Source of the DNA: Candidatus Nanopelagicales bacterium
GTDB taxonomy: Bacteria > Actinomycetota > Actinomycetes > S36-B12 > CAIYMF01
NCBI GenBank assembly: GCA_017848795.1
Contig: JAFIHG010000042.1
Span: 1-64,000, forward strand
DNA: 64,000 nt
Reading direction: 5' to 3'
The position numbers were made by a program, and so were the translations under genes. Below the pieces are notes generated by a model. The model was not told the DNA's origin, made no database searches, and saw nothing but the letters and a program-made list of their open reading frames with translations. The stretch's first letter is position 1. Each line of letters opens with the position of its first letter. Positions 16,089 through 25,229 of this stretch are shown piece by piece.

Positions 16089-16156
16089 TCGAACTCGTGT
16101 CGTATTGGTATCACGGGCTCGAACGCGTGTCCAGTCGATTCGTACGGGTGTCGAAC
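16089..16156. promoter_or_regulatory. Cluster of LexA half-sites between LysM gene and lexA
   Basis: Three TCGAAC half-sites (16089-16094, 16119-16124, 16151-16156) lie within 68 bases of the divergent promoter region. In the first two the base pair after the four-base gap is GT, as in TCGAAC-N4-GTTCGA, but the rest of the second half is lost. They may be weak LexA sites giving autoregulation. No perfect box was found here. Confidence 0.3.
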
Positions 16157-16331
16157 TGTTCTGCGGGACATGCGCCAAGCCTGCAACGGACCTCTGACAC
16201 CGCCCTGACCTGCAGCGACACGCCGATTAGTACAGACGTTGGGCATTGTCGGTACCGCGGTCTACGGTGTGCGACAGCGGGGATCGATCCCCGTACGACG
16301 ACCGGCGAGAGCCGGTAGGGAGGAGGCGGCG

Positions 16332-17093
16332 ATGGCCGCAACCAAGGGCGGCGGGCGCTCACGCAAGCGCACGGTCGGCGAGCCCCGACGGCGTCCGGGC
16401 CGACCCCGGATCACTCCCGAGGACCGGGAGCCGAGCATCGACGGGCTCACCGTCCGTCAGCGCAAGATCCTCGAGGTGATCAAGGAGCACGTCGAGGAGC
16501 GCGGGTACCCGCCCTCGATGCGCCAGATCGGCGAGATCGTCGGGCTCTACAGCCCGAGCAGCGTCGCCTACCAGTTGCGCGCCCTGGAGGAGAAGGGCTG
16601 GATCCGCCGCGACCCGCGCCTGCCGCGCGCCATCGAGGTCCGGCTGCCCGACGGCCGCTTCGGGCCGGTGGTGCACGCGATGGGCGGCGAGGAGACCGGC
16701 AGCGGCGACGAGCTCCCGGACATGGCGTACGTCCCGGTGCTCGGGCGGATCGCCGCCGGCGGTCCGATCCTCGCCGAGCAGGCGGTGGAGGAGATCTTCC
16801 CGCTGCCGCGCACCCTGGTCGGCGAGGGCGACTTGTTCCTGCTCAAGGTGGTCGGTGACTCGATGGTCGACGCCGCGATCTGCGACGGCGACTTCGTCGC
16901 GGTCCGCGTGCAGCCGGTCGCGGAGAACGGCGACATCGTCGCGGCGCTGCTCGACGACGAGGCGACGGTGAAGACGTACCAGAAGAAGGGCAAGCAGGTG
17001 TGGCTGCTGCCGCACAACGAGGCCTACTCCCCCATCGACGGCACCCACGCCCAGATCCTGGGCAAGGTCGTCTCGGTGCTGCGCCGGGTCTGA
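16332..17093 (+). CDS. lexA: SOS repressor LexA
   Basis: LexA represses DNA-damage genes and cleaves itself when RecA filaments form. The 253-residue product has the N-terminal winged helix ([20 protein letters not shown], 39-58, then [13 protein letters not shown]), the self-cleavage site Ala142-Gly143 in GRIAAGGP, the nucleophile Ser177 in VGDSMVDA and the general base Lys214 in ATVKTYQ. The basic, probably disordered first 30 residues are typical of actinobacterial LexA. GGAGGAGG upstream of ATG 16332 sets the start. A perfect SOS box lies in front of recA in this window. Confidence 0.98.
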   Translation: MAATKGGGRSRKRTVGEPRRRPGRPRITPEDREPSIDGLTVRQRKILEVIKEHVEERGYPPSMRQIGEIVGLYSPSSVAYQLRALEEKGWIRRDPRLPRAIEVRLPDGRFGPVVHAMGGEETGSGDELPDMAYVPVLGRIAAGGPILAEQAVEEIFPLPRTLVGEGDLFLLKVVGDSMVDAAICDGDFVAVRVQPVAENGDIVAALLDDEATVKTYQKKGKQVWLLPHNEAYSPIDGTHAQILGKVVSVLRRV

Positions 17094-17105
17094 GGCCGGA
17101 CGACT

Positions 17106-17150
17106 CCGGCCGCCGGCGGCTCCCTGGGCGGGGAGGCCGCTGGCGGCCGG
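17106..17150. terminator. Strong GC hairpin between convergent lexA and lipoprotein genes
   Basis: CCGGCCGCCGGCGGCTCC (17106-17123) pairs with GGAGGCCGCTGGCGGCCGG (17132-17150) with one mismatch and one bulge, around an 8-base loop. It lies just after the lexA stop and before the end of the convergent gene. It is probably a bidirectional terminator without a T-run. Confidence 0.6.
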
Positions 17151-17168
17151 TACACGTCGTACCCGAAG

Positions 17169-17837
17169 TCAGCCGATGTTCGCCTTGCGGCACTGCGGGA
17201 TCGCCTTGGCCGCGTCCCTGATCTGCTTGGTGCCGAGCATGTCGCCGACCTTCTTCATATCCGCGAACGCTGCCTGCACCTTGCTGCTCTTCATCACCTT
17301 CGCCAGTTCCATCATCGCCTGCTGCGGATTCTTACCGGACAGCGCCTTGCTCGCCGAGGCGAAGGCCTGGCCCACCGCGTTGAGGTCGTCCACGAAGTGA
17401 TCGGTGATGTACTTCCCGTTCGGCACGTCCGGGGCACCGATCTGCTCGAGCCGGGACGCGAAGTCCTGCATCCTGGTCCCCAGATCGCGATAGGCGGTCT
17501 GCAGTTTCTGCAGTGCGACCTGCGGGTCCTTCGCCAACTGGCTCGGGTCGACTTGCGGCATGCTGTCGATCGTCTGGTTGCTCGCGGCGCAGACCTGGGT
17601 GAGCCAGGCGGTGAGCTCGGTGGAGCCGGCGACGTCGGACGACGGCGAGATGGTGTCCGAGGGTGTCGGCTGCGCTGTCGGCGTCTGGCTGTCGGTCGGG
17701 GACAGATCGGCGCCGTCGGACGGTGACGACGCGGCTGGGCTCGTAGGTTCTGCGGTCGGGCTTCCATCCGAGGACGCACACCCCGCGAGCACCAGCACGA
17801 GCGCCACCAGCACCGCGCCGGTTCGGAACTTGCGCAC
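17169..17837 (-). CDS. Secreted lipoprotein of unknown function
   Basis: This 222-residue protein has a lipoprotein signal peptide (MRKFRTGAVLVALVLVLAGC; lipobox LAGC with Cys20), a Ser/Thr/Pro-rich linker (about 24-72) and a helical domain with LTQVCAASNQTIDSMP and, at the end, IPQCRKA. Its two cysteines could form a disulfide outside the cell. No named domain is recognised. The GTG start at 17837 has AAAGG upstream. It is monocistronic and convergent with lexA. Confidence 0.8.
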   Translation of the reverse strand: MRKFRTGAVLVALVLVLAGCASSDGSPTAEPTSPAASSPSDGADLSPTDSQTPTAQPTPSDTISPSSDVAGSTELTAWLTQVCAASNQTIDSMPQVDPSQLAKDPQVALQKLQTAYRDLGTRMQDFASRLEQIGAPDVPNGKYITDHFVDDLNAVGQAFASASKALSGKNPQQAMMELAKVMKSSKVQAAFADMKKVGDMLGTKQIRDAAKAIPQCRKANIG

Positions 17838-17904
17838 AGCGGAGCACCTTTCTCCGGGATCGGATTGGTGCAGCAGATCGTACCCGCGCGCCGGAAACGG
17901 TCCG

Positions 17905-18300
17905 TCAGTCCTTGACGACGAAGGCGGTCGGGCGCACCGCGATGATCACCCGTACGGCGGCATCGTTGATCGGATAGACGCTGTCGTACCGCTCCTGCAA
18001 GTGCCGGTAGAACGACGCCTGCGCGTCGTCTTCGGTGATGCTCTCGACGGTGCCGCGGATCTCGACGTACCGATAGTTGTTGTCGGGGTCGGCGATCGAC
18101 ACCGCGACACGCGGTTCGGCCTGCAGGTTCTTGTACTTCTGCCGCGTCGAGGTGTGCGTGAAGCGGAGCAGCTCACCGTCCCACTCGAACCACATCACGT
18201 TGCTCTGCGGCGAACCGTCGGGCCGGATCGTTGCGAGATGGGCGAACGCCGGGCGCGTGAGCAGGTCGGCATGGGACTCGGGAAGCGTCGTCTGGGTCAT
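17905..18300 (-). CDS. PPOX-class F420-dependent oxidoreductase-like protein
   Basis: This 131-residue split-barrel protein belongs to the pyridoxamine 5'-phosphate oxidase-like group. RPAFAHLATIRPDGSPQSNVMWFEWDG is the typical first hairpin pair, TRQKYKNLQAEPRVAVSIAD the phosphate-binding region and YRYVEIRGTVE the dimer strand. Many actinobacterial relatives bind the deazaflavin F420 and reduce small molecules or biliverdin. The substrate here is unknown. The start is supported by a TAACCT -10 element six bases upstream, implying a leaderless mRNA. Confidence 0.88.
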   Translation of the reverse strand: MTQTTLPESHADLLTRPAFAHLATIRPDGSPQSNVMWFEWDGELLRFTHTSTRQKYKNLQAEPRVAVSIADPDNNYRYVEIRGTVESITEDDAQASFYRHLQERYDSVYPINDAAVRVIIAVRPTAFVVKD

Positions 18301-18306
18301 GACCGA

Positions 18307-18312
18307 AGGTTA
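18307..18312 (-). promoter_or_regulatory. -10 element of leaderless PPOX-protein mRNA
   Basis: TAACCT on the minus strand lies six bases before ATG 18300, with no ribosome-binding site between. Confidence 0.45.
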
Positions 18313-18377
18313 GTCCGCACCCCGCTTCCCGGCCCTCCGATCGCCGCGAAGCCCCGAGCAGTCGCACGCCCGCTCTC

Positions 18378-19118
18378 TCAAACGGTGCCGAACAGCTCGA
18401 AGGCGAGCGCGCCTGCTCCCGGCGGCGCGCCGGGCAGCCGCAGTGCGGTCTGCTCGGCATTCATGCGCAGGAACTCCGGGTCGGCCATCGGGTGGTCGCC
18501 GAGCCCGTCCAGGTACGCCTTGTGCGCGGCCAGCGACCGTACGGCGCGGTCGATGCCACCGCTCACGTCCATCGCGTGCGTGGCCTGCGGCGACCCGGTC
18601 ACCAGTGCGCGCGCAGCGCTGTGCGGCTCGAGACCCTGTTCGAGCAGCTCGGGGAAGATCCAACGGTTGCCGGCATCGCCCATCGCCTCGAGTGCCGCCT
18701 GGCCGGTGGCGCGGTGGTCCGGCGAGTTCAGCGAGCCGGGGTAGCCCCAGCCCTCGCGGTGGTTGAACAGCAGCAGCGTGTCCGGCTTGTGCCGGCGGAT
18801 CGCGGCGGCCAGGTCGCGACGCAGCGGCAGCCCGTACTCGATCATCCCGTCGCGGTGGCCGAGGAACTCCACCTCGCTGACCCCGACGATGGCCGCGCCG
18901 TCGATCTCCTCCTGCTCGCGCAGCGGGGCGCACTCGGCGGGCGCGATGCCGTCGATGCCCGCCTCACCGCTCGTCACCAGCGTGTAGACGACCTCGTGCC
19001 CGGCGTCGGTCCAGAGCGCGACGGCAGCGGCGGCGCCGTACTCCAGGTCGTCGGGGTGCGCGACGATCGCGAGGACACGTCCGGGGTCGGGGAGCTCGAG
19101 GCGTTCCAAGTCGCTCAT
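18378..19118 (-). CDS. PIG-L family zinc deacetylase
   Basis: This 246-residue enzyme is of the LmbE/PIG-L family, which removes acetyl groups from GlcNAc-type sugars. The family includes the mycothiol enzymes MshB and Mca. The zinc site is [17 protein letters not shown] (HPDD, about 18-21) with a later histidine in [12 protein letters not shown]. The remainder ([22 protein letters not shown]) is typical of the family. It does not show the extended Mca signature, so the substrate is unknown. It lies 86 bases downstream of the helicase gene on the same strand, possibly co-transcribed. Confidence 0.88.
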   Translation of the reverse strand: MSDLERLELPDPGRVLAIVAHPDDLEYGAAAAVALWTDAGHEVVYTLVTSGEAGIDGIAPAECAPLREQEEIDGAAIVGVSEVEFLGHRDGMIEYGLPLRRDLAAAIRRHKPDTLLLFNHREGWGYPGSLNSPDHRATGQAALEAMGDAGNRWIFPELLEQGLEPHSAARALVTGSPQATHAMDVSGGIDRAVRSLAAHKAYLDGLGDHPMADPEFLRMNAEQTALRLPGAPPGAGALAFELFGTV

Positions 19119-19204
19119 GCCTGGAGTCTGCCAGGCCGGCAGCACCAGCGGCGGAACGACCGGTACGCAGTCCCGACCGTGCTCGACCACCGCGGAGGGG
19201 GTGC

Positions 19205-21364
19205 TCAGCCGGCGAGCTCGTCGAGCCGGGCGAGCGCACCGCGTACGGCCGCACCGTCGTTGGTGTACCAGAACGGCGGCAGCGAGGCGCGCAGGAAGGT
19301 GCCGTACCGCATGGTCGCCAGCCGCGAGTCGAGCACCGCGACGACGCCGCGGTCTTGCCCGGAACGGATCAGTCGCCCGACGCCCTGGGCGAGCATCAGC
19401 GCGGCGCGCGGCACCGACACCTCGGCGAACCCGCTGCCGCCCGCCGCGTCGGCGGCGTCGGAGCGGGCGCGGGTGAGCGGCTCGTTGGGGCGCGGGAAGG
19501 GGATGCGGTCGATGACCACCAGGTTGCACGAGCTGCCGGGTACGTCCACGCCCTGCCACAGCGAGAGCGTGCCGAGCAGCACCGAGCGCGGCTCGGTGGC
19601 GAAGCGGCGCACCAGGTCGGCCACCGAGTCGCCGCGCTGCTGCACCAGCACGGGCGCATCGGTCGGGACGATCTCGCGGTCGAGCAGCTCGTCGGGCAGC
19701 TTCTCGGCGAGGTGGGCCGCGGCCCGCTCGACCCCACGCCAGGAGGAGAACAGCGCGAGGGTACGCCCGCCCGCCGAGCCGATCAGGGCGGCGAGCTCGT
19801 CGAGCGCCTGCTCGCTCACCCCGTCCCTGCCGGGCGCAGGGATCTGCTTCGGGACATAGAGGATCCCCTGCCGGGCATGGTCGAACGGGCTCCCCACATC
19901 GAGCCCCCGCCATCCCGGTCCACTCTCCGCAGCCGGTGCACCGCGCGGGCTCGGGGGCACAGTGAGCCCGTACGAGCCCGCGATCGGCCGGAACGAGCCG
20001 CCGAGAGTGAGGGTCGCGCTGGTGACGACGACGGGTACCTCGTCGAACAGCGCCTCGCGCAGCACACCGGCGACGGACAGCGGCGCCAGGTGCAGTACGG
20101 CCGGGCGCCGCTCCGCCGCCTCGACCCAGGCGACGTGCGACTCGTCGAGCGCGAGCACCTTCTCGGCGACGTCGATGACCTCGCTGAGCAGGCCCTTGGC
20201 GCGCTGCTGGGCGGCGGCGTCCTGCGGATCGTCCTTGGCGCGCTCGCGGTTCTGCGGGTTCGCGAACTCCTGGAGCGCGCCGCGCGCGCCGTCCCGTACC
20301 GCGGTCAACGCCGCGCGCAAGCCGGTGTCGGGCGCGAGGATCCGCGCGCCGGGCTCGAGCGTGTCGAGCTGCTCGGCGAGTTCTTCCGCCGCGGTCTCGA
20401 GCCGGTCCTGCGCGTCGTCGGACAGGTACCGGTGCGCGCGCTGCGCGGCCCGCTCGACCATCGCCGCGGCCAGCTCGCGCGACACCGCCTGGGTCGCGCG
20501 GTCGACCAGCTCGTGGCCCTCGTCGACGACCACCGCGTCGTGCTCCGGCAGCACGGGCACCTGGTCGAGGGCGTGGATCGCCAGCATCGCGTGGTTGGTG
20601 ACGACGAGCTGGGAGGCTTTGGCGACCTCGCGCGCCCGCTCGGCGAAGCACTCCGCGCCGTACGCGCACTTCTGCGCCCCGACGCACTCGCGCCCGGACA
20701 CGCTCACTGCCCGCCACACCCGCCCGTCGACGGGGAACGGTACGTCGTCACGGTCACCGGTCTCGCTGTCGTCCGCCCACTCCCGCAGCTGCGCGGCCTG
20801 CCGTCCCAGGGCGGTGCTGGGAGCGGCGAAGAGCGCGGCCTGGTCGTCGTCGGCGGCGCCGCGGTGCAGCCGGTCCAGGCAGAGGTAGTTGTGCCGGCCC
20901 TTGAGCACCGCGTACGTCGGACGCTCGCCGAGCACCGGCTCGAGGGCGTCGGCCGCCCGCGGCAGGTCGCGTGACACGAGCTGGTGCTGCAGCGCGAGCG
21001 TGGCGGTGGCGACGACAACCCGCTCCCGATGCGCGGCCGCGTGCAGCATCGCGGGCACCAGGTAGGCGAGCGACTTGCCGGTGCCGGTCCCGGCCTGCAC
21101 GAGCAGGTGGTCACCACCGGCGAGGGTCGCGGCGACCGCTTCGGCCATCGCCAGCTGCCCCTCCCGGTGCTCGCCGTCCAGCGAGCGCACCGCAGCGGCG
21201 AGCGCGGCGCGCACGGTCGGTGCGGCGGACGTCTTGGGCGGGGCGGGACTCGTCACGATCACCTCGGGCGGGGGCGGGCTTCCATCCAACACCGGCGCGC
21301 GCCGTCCGCGGCGCCGCCCGTCCACAGCGCCGGCAGCGTCGGTAACGCCGCCAGCGTCGGTCAT
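19205..21364 (-). CDS. dinG: DinG/YoaA-like iron-sulfur DNA helicase
   Basis: This 719-residue XPD-type 5'-3' helicase unwinds D-loops, R-loops or G4 DNA. The Walker A loop is [12 protein letters not shown] (about 91-102). The iron-sulfur cysteines are one in NYLCLDRL and three in [14 protein letters not shown]. The Walker B motif is [13 protein letters not shown]. Motif V/VI regions [11 protein letters not shown] and [14 protein letters not shown] lie near the end. The first 35 residues are low-complexity, so the true start could be a GTG further in. ATG 21364 overlaps the upstream region of the divergent M15 gene. DinG is SOS-regulated in E. coli. I see no SOS box here. Confidence 0.93.
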   Translation of the reverse strand: MTDAGGVTDAAGAVDGRRRGRRAPVLDGSPPPPEVIVTSPAPPKTSAAPTVRAALAAAVRSLDGEHREGQLAMAEAVAATLAGGDHLLVQAGTGTGKSLAYLVPAMLHAAAHRERVVVATATLALQHQLVSRDLPRAADALEPVLGERPTYAVLKGRHNYLCLDRLHRGAADDDQAALFAAPSTALGRQAAQLREWADDSETGDRDDVPFPVDGRVWRAVSVSGRECVGAQKCAYGAECFAERAREVAKASQLVVTNHAMLAIHALDQVPVLPEHDAVVVDEGHELVDRATQAVSRELAAAMVERAAQRAHRYLSDDAQDRLETAAEELAEQLDTLEPGARILAPDTGLRAALTAVRDGARGALQEFANPQNRERAKDDPQDAAAQQRAKGLLSEVIDVAEKVLALDESHVAWVEAAERRPAVLHLAPLSVAGVLREALFDEVPVVVTSATLTLGGSFRPIAGSYGLTVPPSPRGAPAAESGPGWRGLDVGSPFDHARQGILYVPKQIPAPGRDGVSEQALDELAALIGSAGGRTLALFSSWRGVERAAAHLAEKLPDELLDREIVPTDAPVLVQQRGDSVADLVRRFATEPRSVLLGTLSLWQGVDVPGSSCNLVVIDRIPFPRPNEPLTRARSDAADAAGGSGFAEVSVPRAALMLAQGVGRLIRSGQDRGVVAVLDSRLATMRYGTFLRASLPPFWYTNDGAAVRGALARLDELAG

Positions 21365-21385
21365 GCCGCCGCTGCGGTACGCGGG

Positions 21386-21391
21386 TAGCGT
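21386..21391 (+). promoter_or_regulatory. -10 element of leaderless M15-peptidase mRNA
   Basis: TAGCGT lies seven bases before the GTG start at 21399 and supports that start over an ATG at 21363. Confidence 0.5.
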
Positions 21392-21398
21392 CGAGCCG

Positions 21399-22181
21399 GT
21401 GCGCCCTGCTGTCCTCGCGTTCGTGCTCACCTCCGCACTGTCCCTCGGCGCGTGCGCGGACCCACCATCGTCCGGGCCCATCGGCGAGAGCACCGCCCCA
21501 TCGGCACCCTCCGCTCCCGGATCGTCCGGCGACCCGTCGCCGACCGGAGACGCGACGCCGAGCACGGCCCCACGGGCGCCGGAAGGTCGTACGGCGCGCA
21601 CGTTCCGGGCGACGGTGCGCCCGGTCACTCGCGCGGACGTGCGGTACTCGTACGCCCCGGGCTGCCCGGTCGCGCCGCGTCAGTTGCGCAAACTGCGGGT
21701 CTCGTACTGGGGGTTCGACGGTGACGTGCACCGCGGCACGCTGATCGTCGCCCACTGGGCGGTCGCGCCGGTACGGGCCGCGTTCCGCGGGGCGTTCCGG
21801 GACAGGTTCAAGGTCCGCAAGATCCGTCCCGTGGAGCGGTACTACCGCGGCAGCCGCGCCGGCATGGCGAAGTCCGATGCGCGTTCGATGCGCGCCGACA
21901 ACACTTCCGCGTTCAACTGCCGGTACGCCACCGGCTCGTCCCGGTTCTCCGCACACTCCTGGGGCGACGCAGTGGAGGTGAACCCGCGCGAGAACCCGCA
22001 CGTGCTCGGCGGGCGCACGTACCCGCCGAACGGCGCCCGGTTCGCCGACCGTGGTCGCAAGCACAAAGGAATGCTGCGTGCCGGCTCGGCGATGACCAAG
22101 GTGATGCGCAAGCGCGGCTGGACGTGGGGAGGCACGTACCGTTCGCCGGACTACCAGCACTTCTCGCGTACGGGCCGCTGA
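21399..22181 (+). CDS. Lipoprotein M15-family peptidase (D-Ala-D-Ala carboxypeptidase type)
   Basis: This 260-residue exported protein starts with a lipoprotein signal (VRPAVLAFVLTSALSLGAC, lipobox LGAC) and a Ser/Thr/Pro-rich linker. The C-terminal domain resembles the VanY/M15 extensin-like metallopeptidases that trim peptidoglycan stem peptides. Zinc ligands are expected in SRFSAHSWGDAVEVNP (His, then the acidic residue) and in SPDYQHFS (last His). The motif reads S.H..G.A.E rather than S.H..G.A.D, a mild variation. The GTG start has a leaderless -10 box. Confidence 0.85.
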   Translation: MRPAVLAFVLTSALSLGACADPPSSGPIGESTAPSAPSAPGSSGDPSPTGDATPSTAPRAPEGRTARTFRATVRPVTRADVRYSYAPGCPVAPRQLRKLRVSYWGFDGDVHRGTLIVAHWAVAPVRAAFRGAFRDRFKVRKIRPVERYYRGSRAGMAKSDARSMRADNTSAFNCRYATGSSRFSAHSWGDAVEVNPRENPHVLGGRTYPPNGARFADRGRKHKGMLRAGSAMTKVMRKRGWTWGGTYRSPDYQHFSRTGR

Positions 22182-22193
22182 TCCGAGCCACGC

Positions 22194-22967
22194 TCACAGC
22201 GGCGGCTTGGTCACCCCGAAGAAGCAGACCGTCGCGATCCCCGCCCAGTACAGGTACGCGATGCGGCGCCCGGTGAGGATCTCACGGGCCATCCGCGCCT
22301 CGACCGCGGTGCGCTGCGCCGCGAGCGCCTCCCGGGTACGGGTGAGGGTGGCCACCCCTGCGGTGGACGGGCCGGAAAGTCCTTCTGCGGCCGGGTCTTC
22401 GGCGCGCTCCTGCGCCTCGATCGCGGCGAGCGTACGGAACATACCGACCCAGTTGCGCATGATGTACCGCAGGATCAGTCCGATGATCAGCAGCAGTCCG
22501 TAGAGGGTGACCTTCGCGGCGTACCAGCGCGCGGTCAGCGGCTGCCCGGTGAGCAACGAGAGCACCCCGACGGACACCAGCAGCGGGATCAGCACGAACC
22601 TGATGCCCTCGTCGTAGCGCGTCAGGCGCAGGCCGGTGTCGGTGTCGCGTTTGTGGTATGCGGTGAACAGCAGCGCGAGCCAGGCACCGACGAACACCCA
22701 CATGCCGACGATCCACGGCCCGCCGAGCGGTTGCGCCTTCAGGTCGTAGCCCATCTGCAGGCCCAGCGGCAGCAGGATGATGCCGGTGCGCGCGAGGATG
22801 TCGATGCGGTAGGCCGTCTCCATGTGACGGCCGCGTTCCTCCTGCGAGAGCGCGGGATTCGTCACGTACCGCGACGTGTTCCAGACGCCCCACTCACCGC
22901 CCAGCCAGTAGACCATGGCGAGGATGTGCAACCACTTCAGCACGTCGTGCGTGTTCAGCCAGCTCAC
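22194..22967 (-). CDS. Multi-pass membrane protein partnered with the copper oxidase
   Basis: This 257-residue protein has about five membrane segments, beginning LKWLHILAMVYWLGGEWGVW (His14 in the first helix) and including GPWIVGMWVFVGAWLALLF, FVLIPLLVSVGVLSLL and KVTLYGLLLIIGLILRYIM. It ends with a helix VCFFGVTKPPL. The start overlaps the oxidase stop by four bases (ATGA), so the two are translated together. The layout recalls CopD/DUF2269-type proteins that may bind heme or pass electrons or copper. No family is assigned with confidence. It is likely to anchor or feed electrons to the exported cupredoxin enzyme. Confidence 0.8.
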   Translation of the reverse strand: MSWLNTHDVLKWLHILAMVYWLGGEWGVWNTSRYVTNPALSQEERGRHMETAYRIDILARTGIILLPLGLQMGYDLKAQPLGGPWIVGMWVFVGAWLALLFTAYHKRDTDTGLRLTRYDEGIRFVLIPLLVSVGVLSLLTGQPLTARWYAAKVTLYGLLLIIGLILRYIMRNWVGMFRTLAAIEAQERAEDPAAEGLSGPSTAGVATLTRTREALAAQRTAVEARMAREILTGRRIAYLYWAGIATVCFFGVTKPPL

Positions 22968-24403
22968 CGCGCAGCCCCCCGCTCCGCCACGATCGTGCCG
23001 ATCGCGCCGCGGGCCGCGTCGACGAAACGATGGCTCACGAACGCGTAGTGCCCGGGTTTCGGGAAGGACATCTCGACGAAGCCGCCCATCCCTGGGAGCA
23101 GGTCGATCGCCTGCGCGCCGCCGCGGACCGCGTTGCCGCGCCGCAACAGGTACGCGCCCTCCTTGAAGACGGTGTCGAACTGCGTGCCGATGACATGGAA
23201 GGCGCTGGGCCGGCTCGGTCCGGCCACCAGCACCCAGATGCGCACCCGTTCACCGACCGGAACGGTGACGGGCGCGAACGCGTACTGCCGGTCGTACCCG
23301 TTGAACACCACCGCATCCGGGCTGTCGTCCAGCATCTTGTCCAGGCTCATCTCCTTGTCCGGCGGACCGAGGTAGAGCTCGGATTGCACGAGGAGCAACT
23401 CGGTGTCCATCTTCGGCAGGCCGACCGGGTCGATCACCACGGCGCCGTACATGCCGTTGCCGATGTGGTGCAGCACGGGCGGGGTGCCGCAGTGGTACAT
23501 CCAGATGCCGGAGTGCTCGGCCTTGAACTGGTACACCAGCGACTCCCCCGGTTCCAGCGTGCGCATGTCGGTGTCCATGGGGGTACGGCTGGCGTGGAAG
23601 TCGACACTGTGCCCGATGCTGCCCTTGTTCACCAAGGTCACCGTGAACAGGTCACCGACCTTGCCGCGCATGACCGGCCCCGGCACGGTGCCGCCGAAGG
23701 TCCACAGCAGCTGCGTGACACCGGGCGACACTTCGACGAGCCGATCGACCGCTTCCAGCGTGAGCTTGTGCTCGGTGCCGGACGGTGCGGGCGCGAGTCG
23801 CGGGTCGTAGGGCCGCCACTGCGGTCCGGGCTCCGCGCTCGCCGAGATGCTCGCCGTCTCGGTGCTCGCCGGCTCCGCGGCCGTACCCGTGCCGGTGGTG
23901 TCGGTGCGCGTACCCCCTTCGTGGGCGCCGGTGACGACGATGTCCATCACCATTCCGGCCGCCTTGTGCCCGGGAACCGTGCACCAGGCCTGGGCGTCGG
24001 CCTGGATCACGCCGAGATTCACGGTCTCGCTCTCGCCCGGCGCGAGCATGCGGGAACCGGTCGTGCCGTCGAGGGCCAGGTCGTGCTGCATGACCCCCTC
24101 GTTGGTCACCTGCAGCACGAGTTCCTGGCCCGCCGTCACCTCGATACGATCGGGGCGTACGTACATCTCGCCGAGGACGACCTCGACCGTCGCTGCGCCG
24201 GCACTGTTCGTCACCACGGCCGCCGCCGTGCCGCCGCGATCGGAGGCCATCTTCATGCCGCCGGAGGCGGACGACGCGAACGCCATCATGGCGACCAGCA
24301 GCGCAGCGACTGCGACCCCGACCGCGACCTTGACGAGGACCGGCGCTTCCGCGGCTCCCGACCGCGGGACCGGCACGATCTCGGGCGGTTGCTGTTCGGG
24401 CAC
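22964..24403 (-). CDS. Three-cupredoxin copper oxidase, nitrite-reductase-like
   Basis: This 479-residue membrane-anchored protein (helix about 22-43) is exported. Domain 1 is a plastocyanin-like cupredoxin with type 1 ligands His107, Cys141, His146 and Met151 (CTVPGHKAAGM). Domains 2-3 match copper nitrite reductase. HSVDFHAS gives His265 and His270, WMYHCGTPPVLHHIGNGM gives His304, Cys305, His312/313 and Met318, and AFHVIG gives His403. All type 1 and type 2 copper ligands are therefore present, and so is the Asp equivalent (268). The catalytic His255 of classical enzymes (in RVLVVHSQ) has no counterpart in RVRIWVLVAGPS. The activity may differ from nitrite reduction. The GTG start has GGAGG six bases upstream. 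It is the first gene of a pair with the membrane protein. Confidence 0.88.
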   Translation of the reverse strand: MPEQQPPEIVPVPRSGAAEAPVLVKVAVGVAVAALLVAMMAFASSASGGMKMASDRGGTAAAVVTNSAGAATVEVVLGEMYVRPDRIEVTAGQELVLQVTNEGVMQHDLALDGTTGSRMLAPGESETVNLGVIQADAQAWCTVPGHKAAGMVMDIVVTGAHEGGTRTDTTGTGTAAEPASTETASISASAEPGPQWRPYDPRLAPAPSGTEHKLTLEAVDRLVEVSPGVTQLLWTFGGTVPGPVMRGKVGDLFTVTLVNKGSIGHSVDFHASRTPMDTDMRTLEPGESLVYQFKAEHSGIWMYHCGTPPVLHHIGNGMYGAVVIDPVGLPKMDTELLLVQSELYLGPPDKEMSLDKMLDDSPDAVVFNGYDRQYAFAPVTVPVGERVRIWVLVAGPSRPSAFHVIGTQFDTVFKEGAYLLRRGNAVRGGAQAIDLLPGMGGFVEMSFPKPGHYAFVSHRFVDAARGAIGTIVAERGAAR

Positions 24404-24509
24404 GGATCCTCCGACGCGGTCAGGACAGCAGCGACTGGCCAATCCCACCGAGACGCGGCAGCAGCGGCCAGGGACCTTGGTCCCGAACACGCAGCAGTGC
24501 CAGGGTGGT

Positions 24510-25229
24510 TTACGCCCCGAGGTAGGCCGCTCGCACCCGGTCGTCGTCCCGCAGGTCGGCTGCCGCGCCCGCCACGGCGACCCGCCCACGTTCCAGGACG
24601 TAGCCACGATCGGCCAGCCGCAACCCGATCGCCGCCTGCTGCTCCACGAGCAGCACCGACAGCCCGTGCTCCCGGTGCAAGCGGGCCAGGTAGGCGAACA
24701 TCTCCTCCACCTTGAGCGGCGCCAGGCCGAGGCTCGGTTCGTCGAGCATGAGCAGCGCCGGTCGGCTCATGAGTGCGCGGGCCACGGCCAGCATCTGCGC
24801 CTCCCCGCCCGAGAGCGTCCCGGCCAGCTGCCGGCGACGGTCGTACAGGCGCGGGAAGAGCCCGAAGACCTCCTCCTGCGTCGTGGCCAGCTCCGCCCGC
24901 TCCCGACGCCGGCTGAACGCTCCGAGCAGCAGGTTCTCGCCGACCGTCTGGTCGGCGAAGATCTGCCGCCCTTCCGGTACGAGTGCGATGCCGGCGGACA
25001 CCCGCTGCCAGGCCGGCAGCCGGGTCAGGTCGGTGCCGCGTAGCGTCATGCCGCCGGCGCTGGCGCGTACCAGGCCGGAGATGGCTTTGAGCGTCGTGGA
25101 TTTTCCTGCACCGTTGGGGCCGAGCAGGACCACGAACTCACCGGTCTCGACGCGCAGCGAGAGCTCGGTCAGCGCGCGCACGCCACCGTACGACACGCTG
25201 ATCCGGTCCACCGCCAGCAACTCGGTCAT
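24510..25229 (-). CDS. livF: Branched-chain amino acid ABC transporter ATP-binding protein LivF
   Basis: This 239-residue ATPase belongs to the high-affinity branched-chain amino acid (or similar substrate) importer. Motifs are Walker A GPNGAGKST (about 37-45), LivF-type LVPEGRQIFADQTVGENL, signature LSGGEAQMLAVARAL and Walker B LLMLDEPSLGLAP. It is the last gene of the liv operon. Its ATG overlaps the previous stop by one base (TGATG). The copper oxidase gene starts 106 bases beyond. Confidence 0.96.
   Translation of the reverse strand: MTELLAVDRISVSYGGVRALTELSLRVETGEFVVLLGPNGAGKSTTLKAISGLVRASAGGMTLRGTDLTRLPAWQRVSAGIALVPEGRQIFADQTVGENLLLGAFSRRRERAELATTQEEVFGLFPRLYDRRRQLAGTLSGGEAQMLAVARALMSRPALLMLDEPSLGLAPLKVEEMFAYLARLHREHGLSVLLVEQQAAIGLRLADRGYVLERGRVAVAGAAADLRDDDRVRAAYLGA

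Noticed and set aside
22964-24403. Calling the copper protein a true nitrite reductase
   Set aside because: Cu ligands fit, but the catalytic histidine is missing and no other denitrification gene is nearby.
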